DNA of 64,000 nt, from positions 62,001 through 126,000 of the forward strand of contig NZ_RCNT01000009.1 in assembly GCF_003688285.1 (NCBI RefSeq), written 5' to 3'. The first letter of the stretch is position 1. Every line of letters starts with the position of its first letter. Positions 46,106 to 55,761 of this stretch are shown piece after piece. The DNA is from Rhodophyticola porphyridii (GTDB taxonomy: Bacteria; Pseudomonadota; Alphaproteobacteria; Rhodobacterales; Rhodobacteraceae). The notes below the pieces were generated by a model. The model searched no databases and was not told where the DNA came from. It saw only the letters and a list, made by a program, of their open reading frames with translations. The position numbers and the translations under genes were made by a program.

Positions 46106-47503
46106 TCAGCAGGGAACCGGTGCGTTCTTGCGGCTGTAGTAGATCCAGCAGATCACCGCGCAGATCGCGTAGAAGCCGAGGAACGCCCAGAGCGCGCCGT
46201 TCGGTGCCCCGGTGATCGAGATCGACGTGCCGTAGAGCTTGGGGATGAAGAAGGCGCCATAGGCGGCGATGGCCGAGGTGAAGGCGATGATTGCGGCACT
46301 CTCGCGCTCGATCATCCGCTGCGACGCGGTGGCATCGAGTTGCGGTTCAACACGCGGGATTTCCTGTTTCATGATCGAGGGGATCATCTGGAAGGTCGAC
46401 GCATTGCCGACCCCGGTCAGGAAGAACAGCGCCATGAAGCAGGCGAAGAAGCCCCAGAAATTTCCGGTGGGCGACGCTTCGGAGGGCAGGAACTGCAGCA
46501 CGCCGAAGACCGCGACGATCATGCCGAGGAACACCCAGAACGTCACCCGTCCGCCGCCGAACTTGTCCGACACCCAGCCTGTGGCCGCGCGGCTGAGCGC
46601 GCCGACAAGCGGGCCGAGGAAGGCGAATTGCAGGGCGTCGACCTCGGGGAACTGGGTCCGCATCAGCAGCGGGAAGCCCGCCGCGTAGCCGATGAACGAC
46701 CCGAACGTGCCCGTGTAAAGGATGCACATCACCCAGTTATGGTACCGCTTGAGGATCGAAAGCTGATCGCCGAGCGAGGCCTTGGCATCGGCGATATCGT
46801 TCATGCCGAACCAGGCGGCGATGGCGCTGACGGCCAGGAACGGAACCCATATGAAGCCCGCGTTCTGAAGGAATAGTTGCCCGCCGTCGCTGAGTTGCTG
46901 CGGTTCTCCGCCGATGGCGCCGAACACGCCCATGGTGATGACCAGCGGAACCACGAACTGCATGACCGAAACGCCGAGATTCCCGAGCCCCGCATTCAGC
47001 GCCAGCGCGTTGCCCTTGGTTTTCTTTGGATAGAAATAGGCGATATTGGCCATGGAAGAGGCGAAGTTGCCGCCGCCGAAGCCGCACATCAGCGCGAGGA
47101 GCAGGAAGGTGACATAGCTGGTGTCCGGGTTCTGGATCGCGAAACCGATACCAAGCGCGGGCAGGAGCAGCGAGGCGGTGGAGATCGCCGTCCATTTGCG
47201 GCCACCGAAGATCGGCACCATGAAGCTGTAGAAGATCCTGAGCGTGGCCCCGGACAGGCCGGGCAGGGCGGCCAGCCAGAACCTCTCCCCCACCGAGAAA
47301 TCGAACCCGATGGCGGGCATCTTCGCGACCACGACGGACCAGACCATCCAGACCGAAAAGGCCAGAAGAAGGTTCGGGATCGAGATCCAGAGATTGCGGG
47401 TGGCGATGGCTTTGCCGGTCGTTTCCCAGAATTGGGGGTCCTCCGGGCGCCAGTCGGTCAGCACGGGGCCGCGATTGGCTGTTGGTGTCGAGGTGCTCGC
47501 CAT
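46106..47503 (-). CDS. narK: nitrate/nitrite transporter, NarK2 type
   Basis: A 465-residue major facilitator protein of the nitrate/nitrite porter family with 12 predicted membrane segments. The nitrate signature GFGGGNFASSMANIAYFYP (loop after helix 5) and the N-terminal FWETTGKAIATRNLWISIPN match NarK2-type nitrate/nitrite antiporters. The second signature region NAGLGNLGVSVMQFVVPL is present. It is separate from the NarK1-type gene just upstream (71-base gap), whereas in some relatives the two are fused. Likely exchanges nitrate in for nitrite out. Confidence 0.92.
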   Translation of the reverse strand: MASTSTPTANRGPVLTDWRPEDPQFWETTGKAIATRNLWISIPNLLLAFSVWMVWSVVVAKMPAIGFDFSVGERFWLAALPGLSGATLRIFYSFMVPIFGGRKWTAISTASLLLPALGIGFAIQNPDTSYVTFLLLALMCGFGGGNFASSMANIAYFYPKKTKGNALALNAGLGNLGVSVMQFVVPLVITMGVFGAIGGEPQQLSDGGQLFLQNAGFIWVPFLAVSAIAAWFGMNDIADAKASLGDQLSILKRYHNWVMCILYTGTFGSFIGYAAGFPLLMRTQFPEVDALQFAFLGPLVGALSRAATGWVSDKFGGGRVTFWVFLGMIVAVFGVLQFLPSEASPTGNFWGFFACFMALFFLTGVGNASTFQMIPSIMKQEIPRVEPQLDATASQRMIERESAAIIAFTSAIAAYGAFFIPKLYGTSISITGAPNGALWAFLGFYAICAVICWIYYSRKNAPVPC

Positions 47504-47574
47504 TGGAAAGGTCCTTTCGGCGGTTGTCGGGTTGGTGGGCAGGCCGCATCGGGCGCGACCCCTTGGAAGGTGTG

Positions 47575-48984
47575 TTACTGGGCGGGTGTCCGGCCCTCGC
47601 GTCTGGCAAGGGCGGTCAGACCCTCATCCAGCGCGGCGTTGGCTTTCTCGGCCCGTCTGCGCAGGGTTTCGATATTGGCCGCTGCAAAGGCCGCCCTTTC
47701 CTCATCTTCCTGCCGGGTCGAAAAGCGCACCAGAAAAGCCAGGAAAGACGCGCAGGTGACGATCACGCCGAGGATGAAGAAGGCCTCCGACCAGTCGATG
47801 ACGTTCTTGAACAGGAAGCCTGCCAGAACCGCGCCCGCATTGCCGCCCGCGCCCACGACGCCGGCCACGGCGCCAAGCGCCTTCTTGTTTATGAACGGGA
47901 CCACCGAATAGGTCGCGCCCTCGGCCATCTGGGTGAAGAACGAAAAAACGATCAGCGAGGGCAGCGCAAGGAACAGCACACTCATCTGGCTGAAGACCAT
48001 CAGGGCGCAGCCTTCGAAGAACAGGCAGATGAACAGCCAGAACGCGCGCCCTCTCAGGCCCCAGAGCGACCCGAAGTTGTCGCCGAAAATGCCGCCTAGG
48101 GTCCGGGCGAACAGGTTCATCAGGCCGAAGGAGGCCGCGACGAAGCCCGCCGTCACGAGGTTCAGATCGAAGTAGTCCATGAAGTAGAGGGCGGCGACGT
48201 TGTTCACCGTCAGTTCGATGCCGAAACAGGCGCCATAGATAACGAACAGAACCCAGACGCGGGGGTCCTTCAGTGCATGCATGTAATTGCCGGTGACTTT
48301 CTTCTTCTCCTCCATCCGGCCCTGCGCGCGCAGCTCGTCGAAATTGCCGTCAGGTGCGTCCTGCGTCAGGAAGTAATAGGCGATGCCGGTCAAAAAGATG
48401 ATCACGCCGACCACGACCATCGACAGCCGCCAGCCGACCGCTTCGGAAAACCCGAACCCGATAACCATGACGGAGAAGAGAAGCGGCATGACAAACTGCG
48501 TGACGCCGCCACCCAGATTGCCCCAGCCCGCCGAGGTGGCATTTGCCTGGCCGACCACGTTCGGCGCGAACATGACGGATGTATGATACTGAGTGATCAC
48601 GAAGGCCGCTCCGATGCCGCCGATCAGCACGCGGAACAGCAGGAAGGTCTCGAAGCTTTGTGCAAGGCCGATGCCCATCACCGGAAGCGAACCGATCAGC
48701 AAAAGCCACGTGTAGGACTTGCGGGGTCCGATCCGGTCGCAGAGCCAGCCGATGAAGAGTCGCGCGAAGATGGTCATCGAGACCGACCCGATGATCGCCC
48801 ATCCGATCTGTTCCGGGGTCAGTTGCAACTCGTCGCGCACGACGCTCATCAGCGGAGCGATGCCGAACCAGGCGAAGAAGCACGAGAAGAAGGCGAACCA
48901 CGTCATGTGGAAGGTCCTGATCTGCACCATCTTCACGTTGAGGAAATTCGACCACAACGCCGTGGCCTTGTTCTGTAGCTCCAT
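47575..48984 (-). CDS. narK: nitrate transporter, NarK1 type
   Basis: A 469-residue major facilitator protein of the NarK1 type, associated with nitrate/proton symport. Its landmarks are MTWFAFFSCFFAWFGIAPLM, RLFIGWLCDRIGPRKSYTWL, and the nitrate signature-like SAGWGNLGGGVTQFVMPLLF. About 12 membrane helices are present, and the C-terminus is charged. It is the first gene of the leftward nar string; GGAGGGACC precedes its ATG. A perfect Fnr-type box lies 81-94 bases upstream of the start. Confidence 0.92.
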   Translation of the reverse strand: MELQNKATALWSNFLNVKMVQIRTFHMTWFAFFSCFFAWFGIAPLMSVVRDELQLTPEQIGWAIIGSVSMTIFARLFIGWLCDRIGPRKSYTWLLLIGSLPVMGIGLAQSFETFLLFRVLIGGIGAAFVITQYHTSVMFAPNVVGQANATSAGWGNLGGGVTQFVMPLLFSVMVIGFGFSEAVGWRLSMVVVGVIIFLTGIAYYFLTQDAPDGNFDELRAQGRMEEKKKVTGNYMHALKDPRVWVLFVIYGACFGIELTVNNVAALYFMDYFDLNLVTAGFVAASFGLMNLFARTLGGIFGDNFGSLWGLRGRAFWLFICLFFEGCALMVFSQMSVLFLALPSLIVFSFFTQMAEGATYSVVPFINKKALGAVAGVVGAGGNAGAVLAGFLFKNVIDWSEAFFILGVIVTCASFLAFLVRFSTRQEDEERAAFAAANIETLRRRAEKANAALDEGLTALARREGRTPAQ

Positions 48985-49064
48985 CTCGGTCCCTCCAAGC
49001 GTCAGCGCATTTGGGCAAGCGCCGTATCTGGGGAGAACAGGGCGCCGGATTTCTGCGTTGCGGC

Positions 49065-49078
49065 TTGATGCAGATCAA
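49065..49078. promoter_or_regulatory. Fnr/NarR box upstream of narK1
   Basis: TTGAT-GCAG-ATCAA is a perfect match to the Fnr-family consensus TTGAT-N4-ATCAA. Its centre is 87 bases before the narK1 start, suited to activating the nar operon by Fnr or the adjacent NarR. Confidence 0.85.
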
Positions 49079-49179
49079 GAAAGTGGATTTTTCTGTTTAA
49101 AATAAATGGACTAGAGAAATACCTCATGCCCTCTGGATACGCGTATCAATTGCGGGCGAAAGAGTTGCACGGGATCTGT

Positions 49180-49193
49180 TTGACATTTATCAA
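49180..49193. promoter_or_regulatory. Fnr-type box upstream of narR
   Basis: TTGAC-ATTT-ATCAA differs from the Fnr-family consensus at one base. Its centre lies about 50 bases before the narR start, so it may control narR, or act as a second site for the divergent nar operon. Confidence 0.65.
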
Positions 49194-49235
49194 GTTTGCT
49201 GAAAGCAATTGTCATGTGGCACCTTAGGGGGACCG

Positions 49236-49934
49236 ATGCGCGATAACGACGTTCCGGAGATTCGCTCCCTGCCGCTGTTCCAAGAGATGGAGGACCAGAA
49301 TTTCGAGGCGCTGATCCGCGGCGCCTATGTCCAGACCTTTCCGCCACAGGTCGAATTGATCACCGAGGGCGATCCCGCAGATTTCCTGCATGTGGTGATT
49401 TCCGGCAGCGTGGAGTTGTTCGCGGCCTGGAACAGGCGACAGACGACCATGGCAACCGTGCGCCCGATCTCCACCTTCATACTGGCCGCGACGATCAAGG
49501 ATGCGCCTTACCTCATGTCGGCGCGTACAATGGAGAAAAGCCGACTGGTGCTGATCCCGTCCATGGATGTGCGCGACGTGTTCGAAACCGACAGCCGCTT
49601 TGCCCGCGCCGTCGTCAGCGAACTGGCCCAATGCTACCGTTCGGTCGTGAAGAACACCAAGGATCTGAAGCTGCGCAGCTCCATCGAACGGCTGGCGAAT
49701 TACATCCTGCGCATTCACACGACACATGACCGCGCCATGCAGTTCGATCTGAACCTCGAAAAGCGCCGTCTTGCGTCTTTTCTGGGCATGACATCGGAAA
49801 ATCTGTCTCGCGCCATTAAGTCCTTGCGACCCTATGGCGTCGAGATAGATGGCCAGAGGGTTACCATCACCGATCTGGCGGATCTGGAGCAGTTGGCCAA
49901 GCCAAGCCCGCTTATCGATGACTACTCGATATAA
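49236..49934 (+). CDS. narR: NarR, Crp/Fnr-family nitrate-responsive regulator
   Basis: A 232-residue Crp/Fnr-family protein. The N-terminal cyclic-nucleotide-like barrel (LPLFQEMEDQNFEALIRGAY, VISGSVELFAAWNRR) is followed by a long dimer helix and a C-terminal helix-turn-helix RLASFLGMTSENLSRAIKSL. ExxSR in the recognition helix fits an Fnr-type TTGAT target. The N-terminal cysteines that hold the Fnr 4Fe-4S cluster are absent, as in NarR, which responds to nitrate/nitrite in Paracoccus. Its place divergent to narK1 with boxes in between supports that name. The start at 49236 follows AGGGGGACC. Confidence 0.85.
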   Translation: MRDNDVPEIRSLPLFQEMEDQNFEALIRGAYVQTFPPQVELITEGDPADFLHVVISGSVELFAAWNRRQTTMATVRPISTFILAATIKDAPYLMSARTMEKSRLVLIPSMDVRDVFETDSRFARAVVSELAQCYRSVVKNTKDLKLRSSIERLANYILRIHTTHDRAMQFDLNLEKRRLASFLGMTSENLSRAIKSLRPYGVEIDGQRVTITDLADLEQLAKPSPLIDDYSI

Positions 49935-50606
49935 CCCGGGTATCGCGTCCTGTCGGGCCCCGAGGCCCGTCTGACCGGTCAAGGCGCGAATCGATGCGGC
50001 AAACGATGTTTCGGGAATCTCGACTGTGACCTGCCGTTAAAATGATTGTCGCGCTTCAGGAAACGAACGAAGACGACGCGGAGCGATGGCCGGAAAAAAG
50101 TTAACGCCTTGCTCGCCTTGGATCGACGGGTTTCCGTTCCCGGGACAGTGTTCGCACGATTGAGGCGCATTACTCGAAAACTTGACTAAAAATCTTTTGA
50201 TTGCAGGGGATTGCCTCTCCGCTTCTTATGTGCGGTTGCGCGCGTGGAAACAATTCGGAGGGGTTACGGCGCTTCCCCGCGGGTATTGTGACCCTCCAAA
50301 TCCAGGCTTCGCAGCGCTTTCCAGGGCACATGTCGAAAAAGGGGGCTTTTCTGGAAACGGTTCCGGTTTTACCCAAGTCTGGTGCGCTTGAGGGTTAGAG
50401 GGACAACTACCGTGGAGCGCATGGCCGGACATCAGAACGGTGCCCGGCGACGGTGCGGTTCCGGGGGCGATACCCCGGCTTGCAACCATATGTGACGAAC
50501 CGGGGCGGCGTGCGCCTCATATAGTGTCGGGCATCTTCGGAGCCTGCGTAAAAGCTCTGTCTGCGGCGTGCGCCCGTGGCCAGAGATGGTAGAAAGTGGG
50601 CTTGGT
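49935..50606. other. 672-base gap upstream of the RTX gene
   Basis: No credible gene is visible; the short open frames on both strands lack an RBS and protein-like composition. The left end has the narR stem-loop. The middle (about 50150-50260) is AT-richer than its surroundings, including TTGACTAAAAATCTTTTGAT near 50182, and may hold the promoter of the RTX gene. The rest is unassigned. Confidence 0.55.
49953..49970 (+). terminator. stem-loop after narR
   Basis: CGGGCC (49954-49959) pairs with GGCCCG (49964-49969) around CCGA, about 20 bases after the narR stop. Flanking T and A bases give one further weak pair. There is no T-run. Confidence 0.5.
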
Positions 50607-53600
50607 ATGAGCGGCAAGAAAGACGGCATCGTCGGCGGGACGAACAGCAGCGATTACATTTCTTCCTATTATACGGATCGAAACGGCGACCGCATCGACG
50701 GGCGCGATGCGATCAGAGGACGTATCGGTTCCAACGACGACAAGGTGATAGCCGGAGACGGCAATGATACGGTCCGCGCGGGCAGTGGCGACGATACGGT
50801 CTATGGCGGGCGCGGCAATGACGATCTCAGGGGCGGGAGTTCGGAGGATTCGCTGATTGGCGGTTCCGGGGACGACCGCATCTATGGCGAAGACGGCAAC
50901 GACGTGCTGAAAGGCGATACGACCGACGCCAATATAACGCCGGGCAGCACCAAAACCGAGATCTTCCGCTGGAGCCAACTGGGATATCGCGACGAGCAGT
51001 CCATCGAAGGTACGACCGTCCATCAGGACACGGGCGACGTAGATGTCTGGGTGTCGACGCCGTCGCGGTCCTCGATCCAGACGGAGTTCGAGAGTCACTC
51101 GATCAATACTGGCGGCATCTCGGGCATTAGCGGCAACTCCAGCCTCGAATCCGATGCGAAGAATGGTGACAATGGCACCTACACGATGACGTTCTCGAAG
51201 GATGTGTCGAACGTTCAGTTCACCATCTCCGATATCGATCAGGACGTGGAGTTCGTCAAAGTTTGGGCGGTGGCCGCCAATGGGAGCCGGGTCGAAGTCG
51301 ATCTGAACCTTGGCAGCAACCTGTATCGATATGGCGATCAGATCAGGGCCTATAACGACAACGATACGACCTCCACCTCAAGCTCCGGCACCGCTGTTGT
51401 GAGCATTGATGGCCCGATCCGCGCGCTCTACATCCAGCATGCCGATGACAATTCAGGCTTCTTCTCGAACTCTAAGATTTTCATTTCGGACGTGAAGTTC
51501 GACCGGATCATCGACGACACATACACCTACAGCACGGCCCGCTCGGGCGATGACACGCTTTATGGCGGCGATGGCAACGACACGGTCTATGGTGACGGTG
51601 GTAACGACCGGCTGTACGGCAACAACCACGACGACAAGCTTTATGGCGGAAGCGGTAACGATACGCTGATCGGAGGCAGCGGGGCCGACCGGGTTTATGG
51701 CGGCAACGACCGCGACGTGATTTTTGGCGCCGATGGCGATTATGTCGACGGCGGGGCGGGCGGCAGCGATTACGATGTGCTCGACCTGACCGGTCAGGGT
51801 CAGTTCTATCTTGCGGGTCCCGACGGAACCGGCCAGCCGATCGCGGATGCCAATGGCAACGGTCTGAACGGCCGGGTCATCTTCGTCGATGCGGATGGCA
51901 AGCCAACCGGCGCGAAGATCGACTTTGTCGAGATCGAAGAGGTGCGTGGCGAGAATGTTGGCACCGGGCCCGATGCAAAAGACGATGCGTTCGGCACGGG
52001 CGAGGATGATGCCGCCGCGGTGCTGGGCAATGTTCTGGGCAATGACAGCAATACGTTGAGCACACCGCTCAGTGTGACGGCCGTGAACGGTGCCGCCGAT
52101 GGCTTGGGCGCCGAGATAGCTGGTAGTGACGGCGGTGTCTTCACCGTCAATGCAGACGGAACCCTGCGGTTTGATCCGAAGGATGATTTCAACGGCCTTG
52201 GCGAGGGAGAGACCGCCACTACCTCAGTCACCTATTCCGTCGAGGACGGGAATGGCGGCACCGATACGGCCACGGTCGTGGTGACGGTCAATGGGGCCAA
52301 CGACAGCCCGGTCGCCGTCGGCAATGCCTATACTGTTGAGAGGAGCGAGGGTGCGGGCGACGTAGACGGCAACGTGCTGACCGATGACACCGGCGCCGGG
52401 GCCGACAGCGACCCCGAAGGCGATGTGTTGAGCGTCGTCGGCGTGGGCGCTCCCGCGGGCAATGTGGGCGCACCTGTTGCGGGCGACAATGGCGGCCTGT
52501 TCACTATCAATGTGGATGGCAGCGTGGATTTCTCCGCCAACGGAGAGTTCGACGGTCTTGGCCTGAACCAGACGGCCACGACCTCCGTCACCTACACCGT
52601 GGCCGATGGGACTGGCGCAACCTCGACCGCGACGGTGAGCTTCACCGTCAAGGGCATCAATAACGGTATCGTCGAAGGCACCGATAGCGCCGACACCATC
52701 GTGCCCGACTACGTCGACAGCGATGGCGACATCGTCGATGGCAACGACGCCATCCTGCCCGGCGATACGGGCGATGACGATCTGATCCGGGGCTTCGGCG
52801 GGAACGACGTGATCGATGCGGGCGCGGGTGATGACCGGGTCGAGGGCGGCACGGGCAACGATACCATTGATGGCAATATCGGAGACGATGCGCTTCAGGG
52901 CGGTTCGGGCGATGACAAGATCACCGGCGGTGAAGGCAGCGACAAGATCGCAGGCGATGACGGCAACGATGTGATCAATGCCGGCAATGACGTGGACCCG
53001 GCCTTCGATACGCCCTATCCGGGCTTTGGCACGCCCGATGCCGACCCGAATGACGACAAGGACACGGTTTTCGGCGGCACGGGCGATGACACGATTACAA
53101 CCGGTGACGATGCCGACAGTATCGATGGCGGCGCGGGCAGCGACCTTATCGACGCCGGGATCGACGATGATACGGTAATCGGCGGCACGGGCGATGACAT
53201 AATTACCGGTGGCGAAGGGTCCGACCTTATCGACGGTGGCGAGGGCCACGATCTGATCTATGGCGGTCTCGACAACGATCTGTTCGACATTCCCGATGAT
53301 CGTGACCTGCTGCCCGACAACAATATCGACACGATTACCGGCGGCGCCGGCAACGATACGATTTTCGGCCGCGATGACGACGATGTGCTGTCCGGCGGCA
53401 CGGGCGACGATCTGATCGATGGCGGCGTCGACGAAGACAGCATCGATGGCGGCGAGGGCGACGACCGGTTGCTTGGCGGACAGGGTGCCGACACGATCAG
53501 CGGCGGCGCGGGTGACGACACGATCACCGGTGGGCAGGATGCCGATCAGCTTTCCGGTGGTCTGGGCAACGATCTGTTCGTCGGCGGCAGCGGCGGCGAC

Positions 53601-54374
53601 CATGTGGTCGGCGGCGAAGACCCGGATCTGGACGGTGACGGCTTTTCCGATGACACCGATGTGCTGGACGTCTCGGGCGAAAACGTGGAGCGGATCGAAT
53701 ACGATCCGGACAATTCCGAAAAGGGGACGGTGTTCTTCGCGGACGGGTCGACCATGACCTTCGAGGAGATCGAGAAGGTCATTCCCTGCTTCACGCCGGG
53801 CACCACCATCATGACCCCGCGCGGCGAACGGCTGGTGGAGGAGTTGCAGGTCGGGGACCGGGTCATCACCCGTGACAACGGCATTCAGAAAATCTCCTGG
53901 GTGGGGCAGAAGGGTCTCGACGGCAACGCCCTTGCAGCCAATCCGCATCTCAGACCGATCCTGATCAGAGCGGGTTCTCTGGGAGGCGACCTGCCCGAAC
54001 GGGACATGCTGGTCAGCCCGAACCACCGGATTCTCATCGCGAATGAGATCGCCGAGGTCCATTTCGACAACCGCGAGGTTCTGGTGGCGGCAAAACACAT
54101 GGTGGGTGCCAATGGCATCAAACAGGTCCCCGTCGCGGAAACGACCTATATCCACTTCATGTTCGAACAGCATCAGGTGGTGTTGTCCAACGGCGCATGG
54201 ACCGAGAGCTTTCAGCCCGGCGCCTACACGTTGAAGGGCATCGACCAGGCTCAGCGGGACGAGATTTTCGAGTTGTTCCCAGAGCTTGCGACGAACGATG
54301 GAGTGTCGGGCTATCATGCGGCGCGCAAAACCCTGAAGGCTTACGAAGCACGTTTCTTGTTGGCAGAGCGCTGA
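50607..54374 (+). CDS. large RTX protein with Ig-like repeats and C-terminal Hint domain
   Basis: A 1255-residue, strongly acidic protein, probably exported by a type I system. It shows RTX calcium repeats (GGxGxDxxx) at residues about 45-110 and 305-400; a non-repeat beta domain at about 112-305; two cadherin/VCBS-like domains at about 452-690 (AKDDAFGTGED, VTYSVEDGNGGTDTA, VTYTVADGTGATSTA); a long RTX block to about 1030; and a Hint_2 domain at about 1055-1205 (IPCFTPGTTIMTPRG with Cys1061, LQVGDRVITRDNG, MLVSPNHRILI). No signal peptide. ATG 50607 is the best start; frames to 50568 lack an RBS. No type I exporter is nearby. Confidence 0.85.
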   Translation: MSGKKDGIVGGTNSSDYISSYYTDRNGDRIDGRDAIRGRIGSNDDKVIAGDGNDTVRAGSGDDTVYGGRGNDDLRGGSSEDSLIGGSGDDRIYGEDGNDVLKGDTTDANITPGSTKTEIFRWSQLGYRDEQSIEGTTVHQDTGDVDVWVSTPSRSSIQTEFESHSINTGGISGISGNSSLESDAKNGDNGTYTMTFSKDVSNVQFTISDIDQDVEFVKVWAVAANGSRVEVDLNLGSNLYRYGDQIRAYNDNDTTSTSSSGTAVVSIDGPIRALYIQHADDNSGFFSNSKIFISDVKFDRIIDDTYTYSTARSGDDTLYGGDGNDTVYGDGGNDRLYGNNHDDKLYGGSGNDTLIGGSGADRVYGGNDRDVIFGADGDYVDGGAGGSDYDVLDLTGQGQFYLAGPDGTGQPIADANGNGLNGRVIFVDADGKPTGAKIDFVEIEEVRGENVGTGPDAKDDAFGTGEDDAAAVLGNVLGNDSNTLSTPLSVTAVNGAADGLGAEIAGSDGGVFTVNADGTLRFDPKDDFNGLGEGETATTSVTYSVEDGNGGTDTATVVVTVNGANDSPVAVGNAYTVERSEGAGDVDGNVLTDDTGAGADSDPEGDVLSVVGVGAPAGNVGAPVAGDNGGLFTINVDGSVDFSANGEFDGLGLNQTATTSVTYTVADGTGATSTATVSFTVKGINNGIVEGTDSADTIVPDYVDSDGDIVDGNDAILPGDTGDDDLIRGFGGNDVIDAGAGDDRVEGGTGNDTIDGNIGDDALQGGSGDDKITGGEGSDKIAGDDGNDVINAGNDVDPAFDTPYPGFGTPDADPNDDKDTVFGGTGDDTITTGDDADSIDGGAGSDLIDAGIDDDTVIGGTGDDIITGGEGSDLIDGGEGHDLIYGGLDNDLFDIPDDRDLLPDNNIDTITGGAGNDTIFGRDDDDVLSGGTGDDLIDGGVDEDSIDGGEGDDRLLGGQGADTISGGAGDDTITGGQDADQLSGGLGNDLFVGGSGGDHVVGGEDPDLDGDGFSDDTDVLDVSGENVERIEYDPDNSEKGTVFFADGSTMTFEEIEKVIPCFTPGTTIMTPRGERLVEELQVGDRVITRDNGIQKISWVGQKGLDGNALAANPHLRPILIRAGSLGGDLPERDMLVSPNHRILIANEIAEVHFDNREVLVAAKHMVGANGIKQVPVAETTYIHFMFEQHQVVLSNGAWTESFQPGAYTLKGIDQAQRDEIFELFPELATNDGVSGYHAARKTLKAYEARFLLAER

Positions 54375-54415
54375 AACCGGGCACCCCCCAGCCCATAACG
54401 CCTTTGCCGGCAGAA

Positions 54416-54456
54416 CCCCGGCCCCGCCCCTTGATCTACGGGGGGCGCGGGCCGGG
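54416..54456. terminator. GC-rich stem-loop after the RTX gene
   Basis: CCCCGGCCCCGCCCC (54416-54430) can pair imperfectly with GGGGGGCGCGGGCCGGG (54440-54456) around a nine-base loop, in the 240-base gap between the convergent RTX and alcohol dehydrogenase genes. No T-run. Likely a bidirectional terminator region. Confidence 0.55.
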
Positions 54457-54614
54457 ATCCTGCGCTTCCGCGCCATCCTCCTCCAAAGACCCTGCGACAT
54501 CCGCCGAAGCGGTCGGAGATCCGGAGAGTTCCCCGCGCTGCGATGGGAGGGTCCGCTTTTGCCACCCTGCCACAGCGCTTGCCAGTCAGGGCAGTCGCGA
54601 TGCAGCCATCCCTG

Positions 54615-55760
54615 TTAGAGGCAGTTCAGCAGCAACTGGCGCGTGTTCTCCGCCGTGAGCGGGATCGGGTTTCCGCCGCAGCTTGGATCCGCTAGCGCCA
54701 ACTCGGTCAGCCTGTCGAGTTTGGTGTCGTCGACGCCGAGTTCGCGCAGGCCGCGCGGGATGTTCAGGCGGTCGTTCATCTGCTGCACGAAAGCGCAGAA
54801 CCCGGCAAACCCGCCCGATATGCCCAGATACGCGGCGGCCATGTCGAAACGCGCCTCTATCGCGGGGGCGTTGAATTCCAGAACGGCGGGCATGCAGACC
54901 GCATTCGTGGTGCCGTGATGGGTGTTATAGATCGCCCCGATCGGATGGCTCAGCGCGTGGATCGCCCCCAATCCCTTCTGAAAGGCCGTGGCACCCATGG
55001 CGGCGGCGCTCATCATGTTGGCGCGGGCCTCAAGATCGGTGCCATCCGCATAGGCTCGTGGCAGGTAGTCCTTGACCAGACGCATGCCCTCGAGAGCGAT
55101 GCCCTGGCTCATCGGGTGGTAATGCGGGCTGCTGAAGGCCTCCACGCAATGGGCGAAGGCATCAAGGCCGGTTCCGGCGGTGATGAAACCGGGCATGCCG
55201 ACAGTCAGTTCCGGGTCGGCAATCACCACGCTCGGCAGCACTTTCGGGTGAAAGATGATCTTCTTCACATGGGTTTCGGAGTTGGTGATGACGCTGGCGC
55301 GCCCGACCTCCGAACCGGTGCCCGCGGTGGTGGGCACGGCCACGATCGGGGCGATGGCGTCGGCGTTGGCGCGGGTCCACCAGTCGCCCACATCCTCGAA
55401 ATCCCATACCGGCCGGGTCTGGCCCGCCATGAAGGCGACCATCTTGCCGAGGTCGAGCCCCGAGCCGCCGCCAAAGGCGATCACGCCGTCATGCGCCCCG
55501 GCCTGGTAGGCCGCGATGCCGGCATCCAGATTCTTCTCGTTCGGGTTCGGGTCGACCTCCGCGAACAGCGCGCGCCCCAGCCCGGCGGCATCTAGGATGT
55601 CCAGCGCGGCGGCCGTGATCGGCAGACCGGAAAGACCCTTGTCGGTTACCAGAAGCGGGTTGGAGATGCCGGCCTGACGGCAGGCCTCAGGCAGTTCGGC
55701 GATACGCCCCGCACCGAATTTGATCGTTGTGGGGTAGGACCAGTTTCCTGTCAGGTTCAT
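54615..55760 (-). CDS. iron-containing alcohol dehydrogenase
   Basis: A 381-residue group III (Fe-dependent) alcohol dehydrogenase, NAD(P)-linked. The nucleotide region is VIAFGGGSGLDLGKMVAFM and VPTTAGTGSEVGRASVI; the metal ligands lie in AGTGLDAFAHCVEAFSSPHY (Asp and His) and IHALSHPIGAIYNTHHGTTN (His, His). It is the last gene of the RpiR-controlled operon and starts two bases after the aldehyde dehydrogenase. With the ligase upstream, oxidation of a gamma-glutamylated amino alcohol to an aldehyde is a fair hypothesis; simple alcohols are the alternative. Confidence 0.92.
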   Translation of the reverse strand: MNLTGNWSYPTTIKFGAGRIAELPEACRQAGISNPLLVTDKGLSGLPITAAALDILDAAGLGRALFAEVDPNPNEKNLDAGIAAYQAGAHDGVIAFGGGSGLDLGKMVAFMAGQTRPVWDFEDVGDWWTRANADAIAPIVAVPTTAGTGSEVGRASVITNSETHVKKIIFHPKVLPSVVIADPELTVGMPGFITAGTGLDAFAHCVEAFSSPHYHPMSQGIALEGMRLVKDYLPRAYADGTDLEARANMMSAAAMGATAFQKGLGAIHALSHPIGAIYNTHHGTTNAVCMPAVLEFNAPAIEARFDMAAAYLGISGGFAGFCAFVQQMNDRLNIPRGLRELGVDDTKLDRLTELALADPSCGGNPIPLTAENTRQLLLNCL

Positions 55761-55761
55761 C

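Noticed and set aside
50700-53600. Short regular repeats that could suggest a CRISPR array or satellite
   Set aside because: They keep codon phase and encode RTX nonapeptides. There are no conserved repeats with unique spacers.
52224-54500. 758-codon open frame antisense to the RTX gene
   Set aside because: It is the mirror of the GGxGxD repeats, giving long Ile/Val/Ala runs with no domain.
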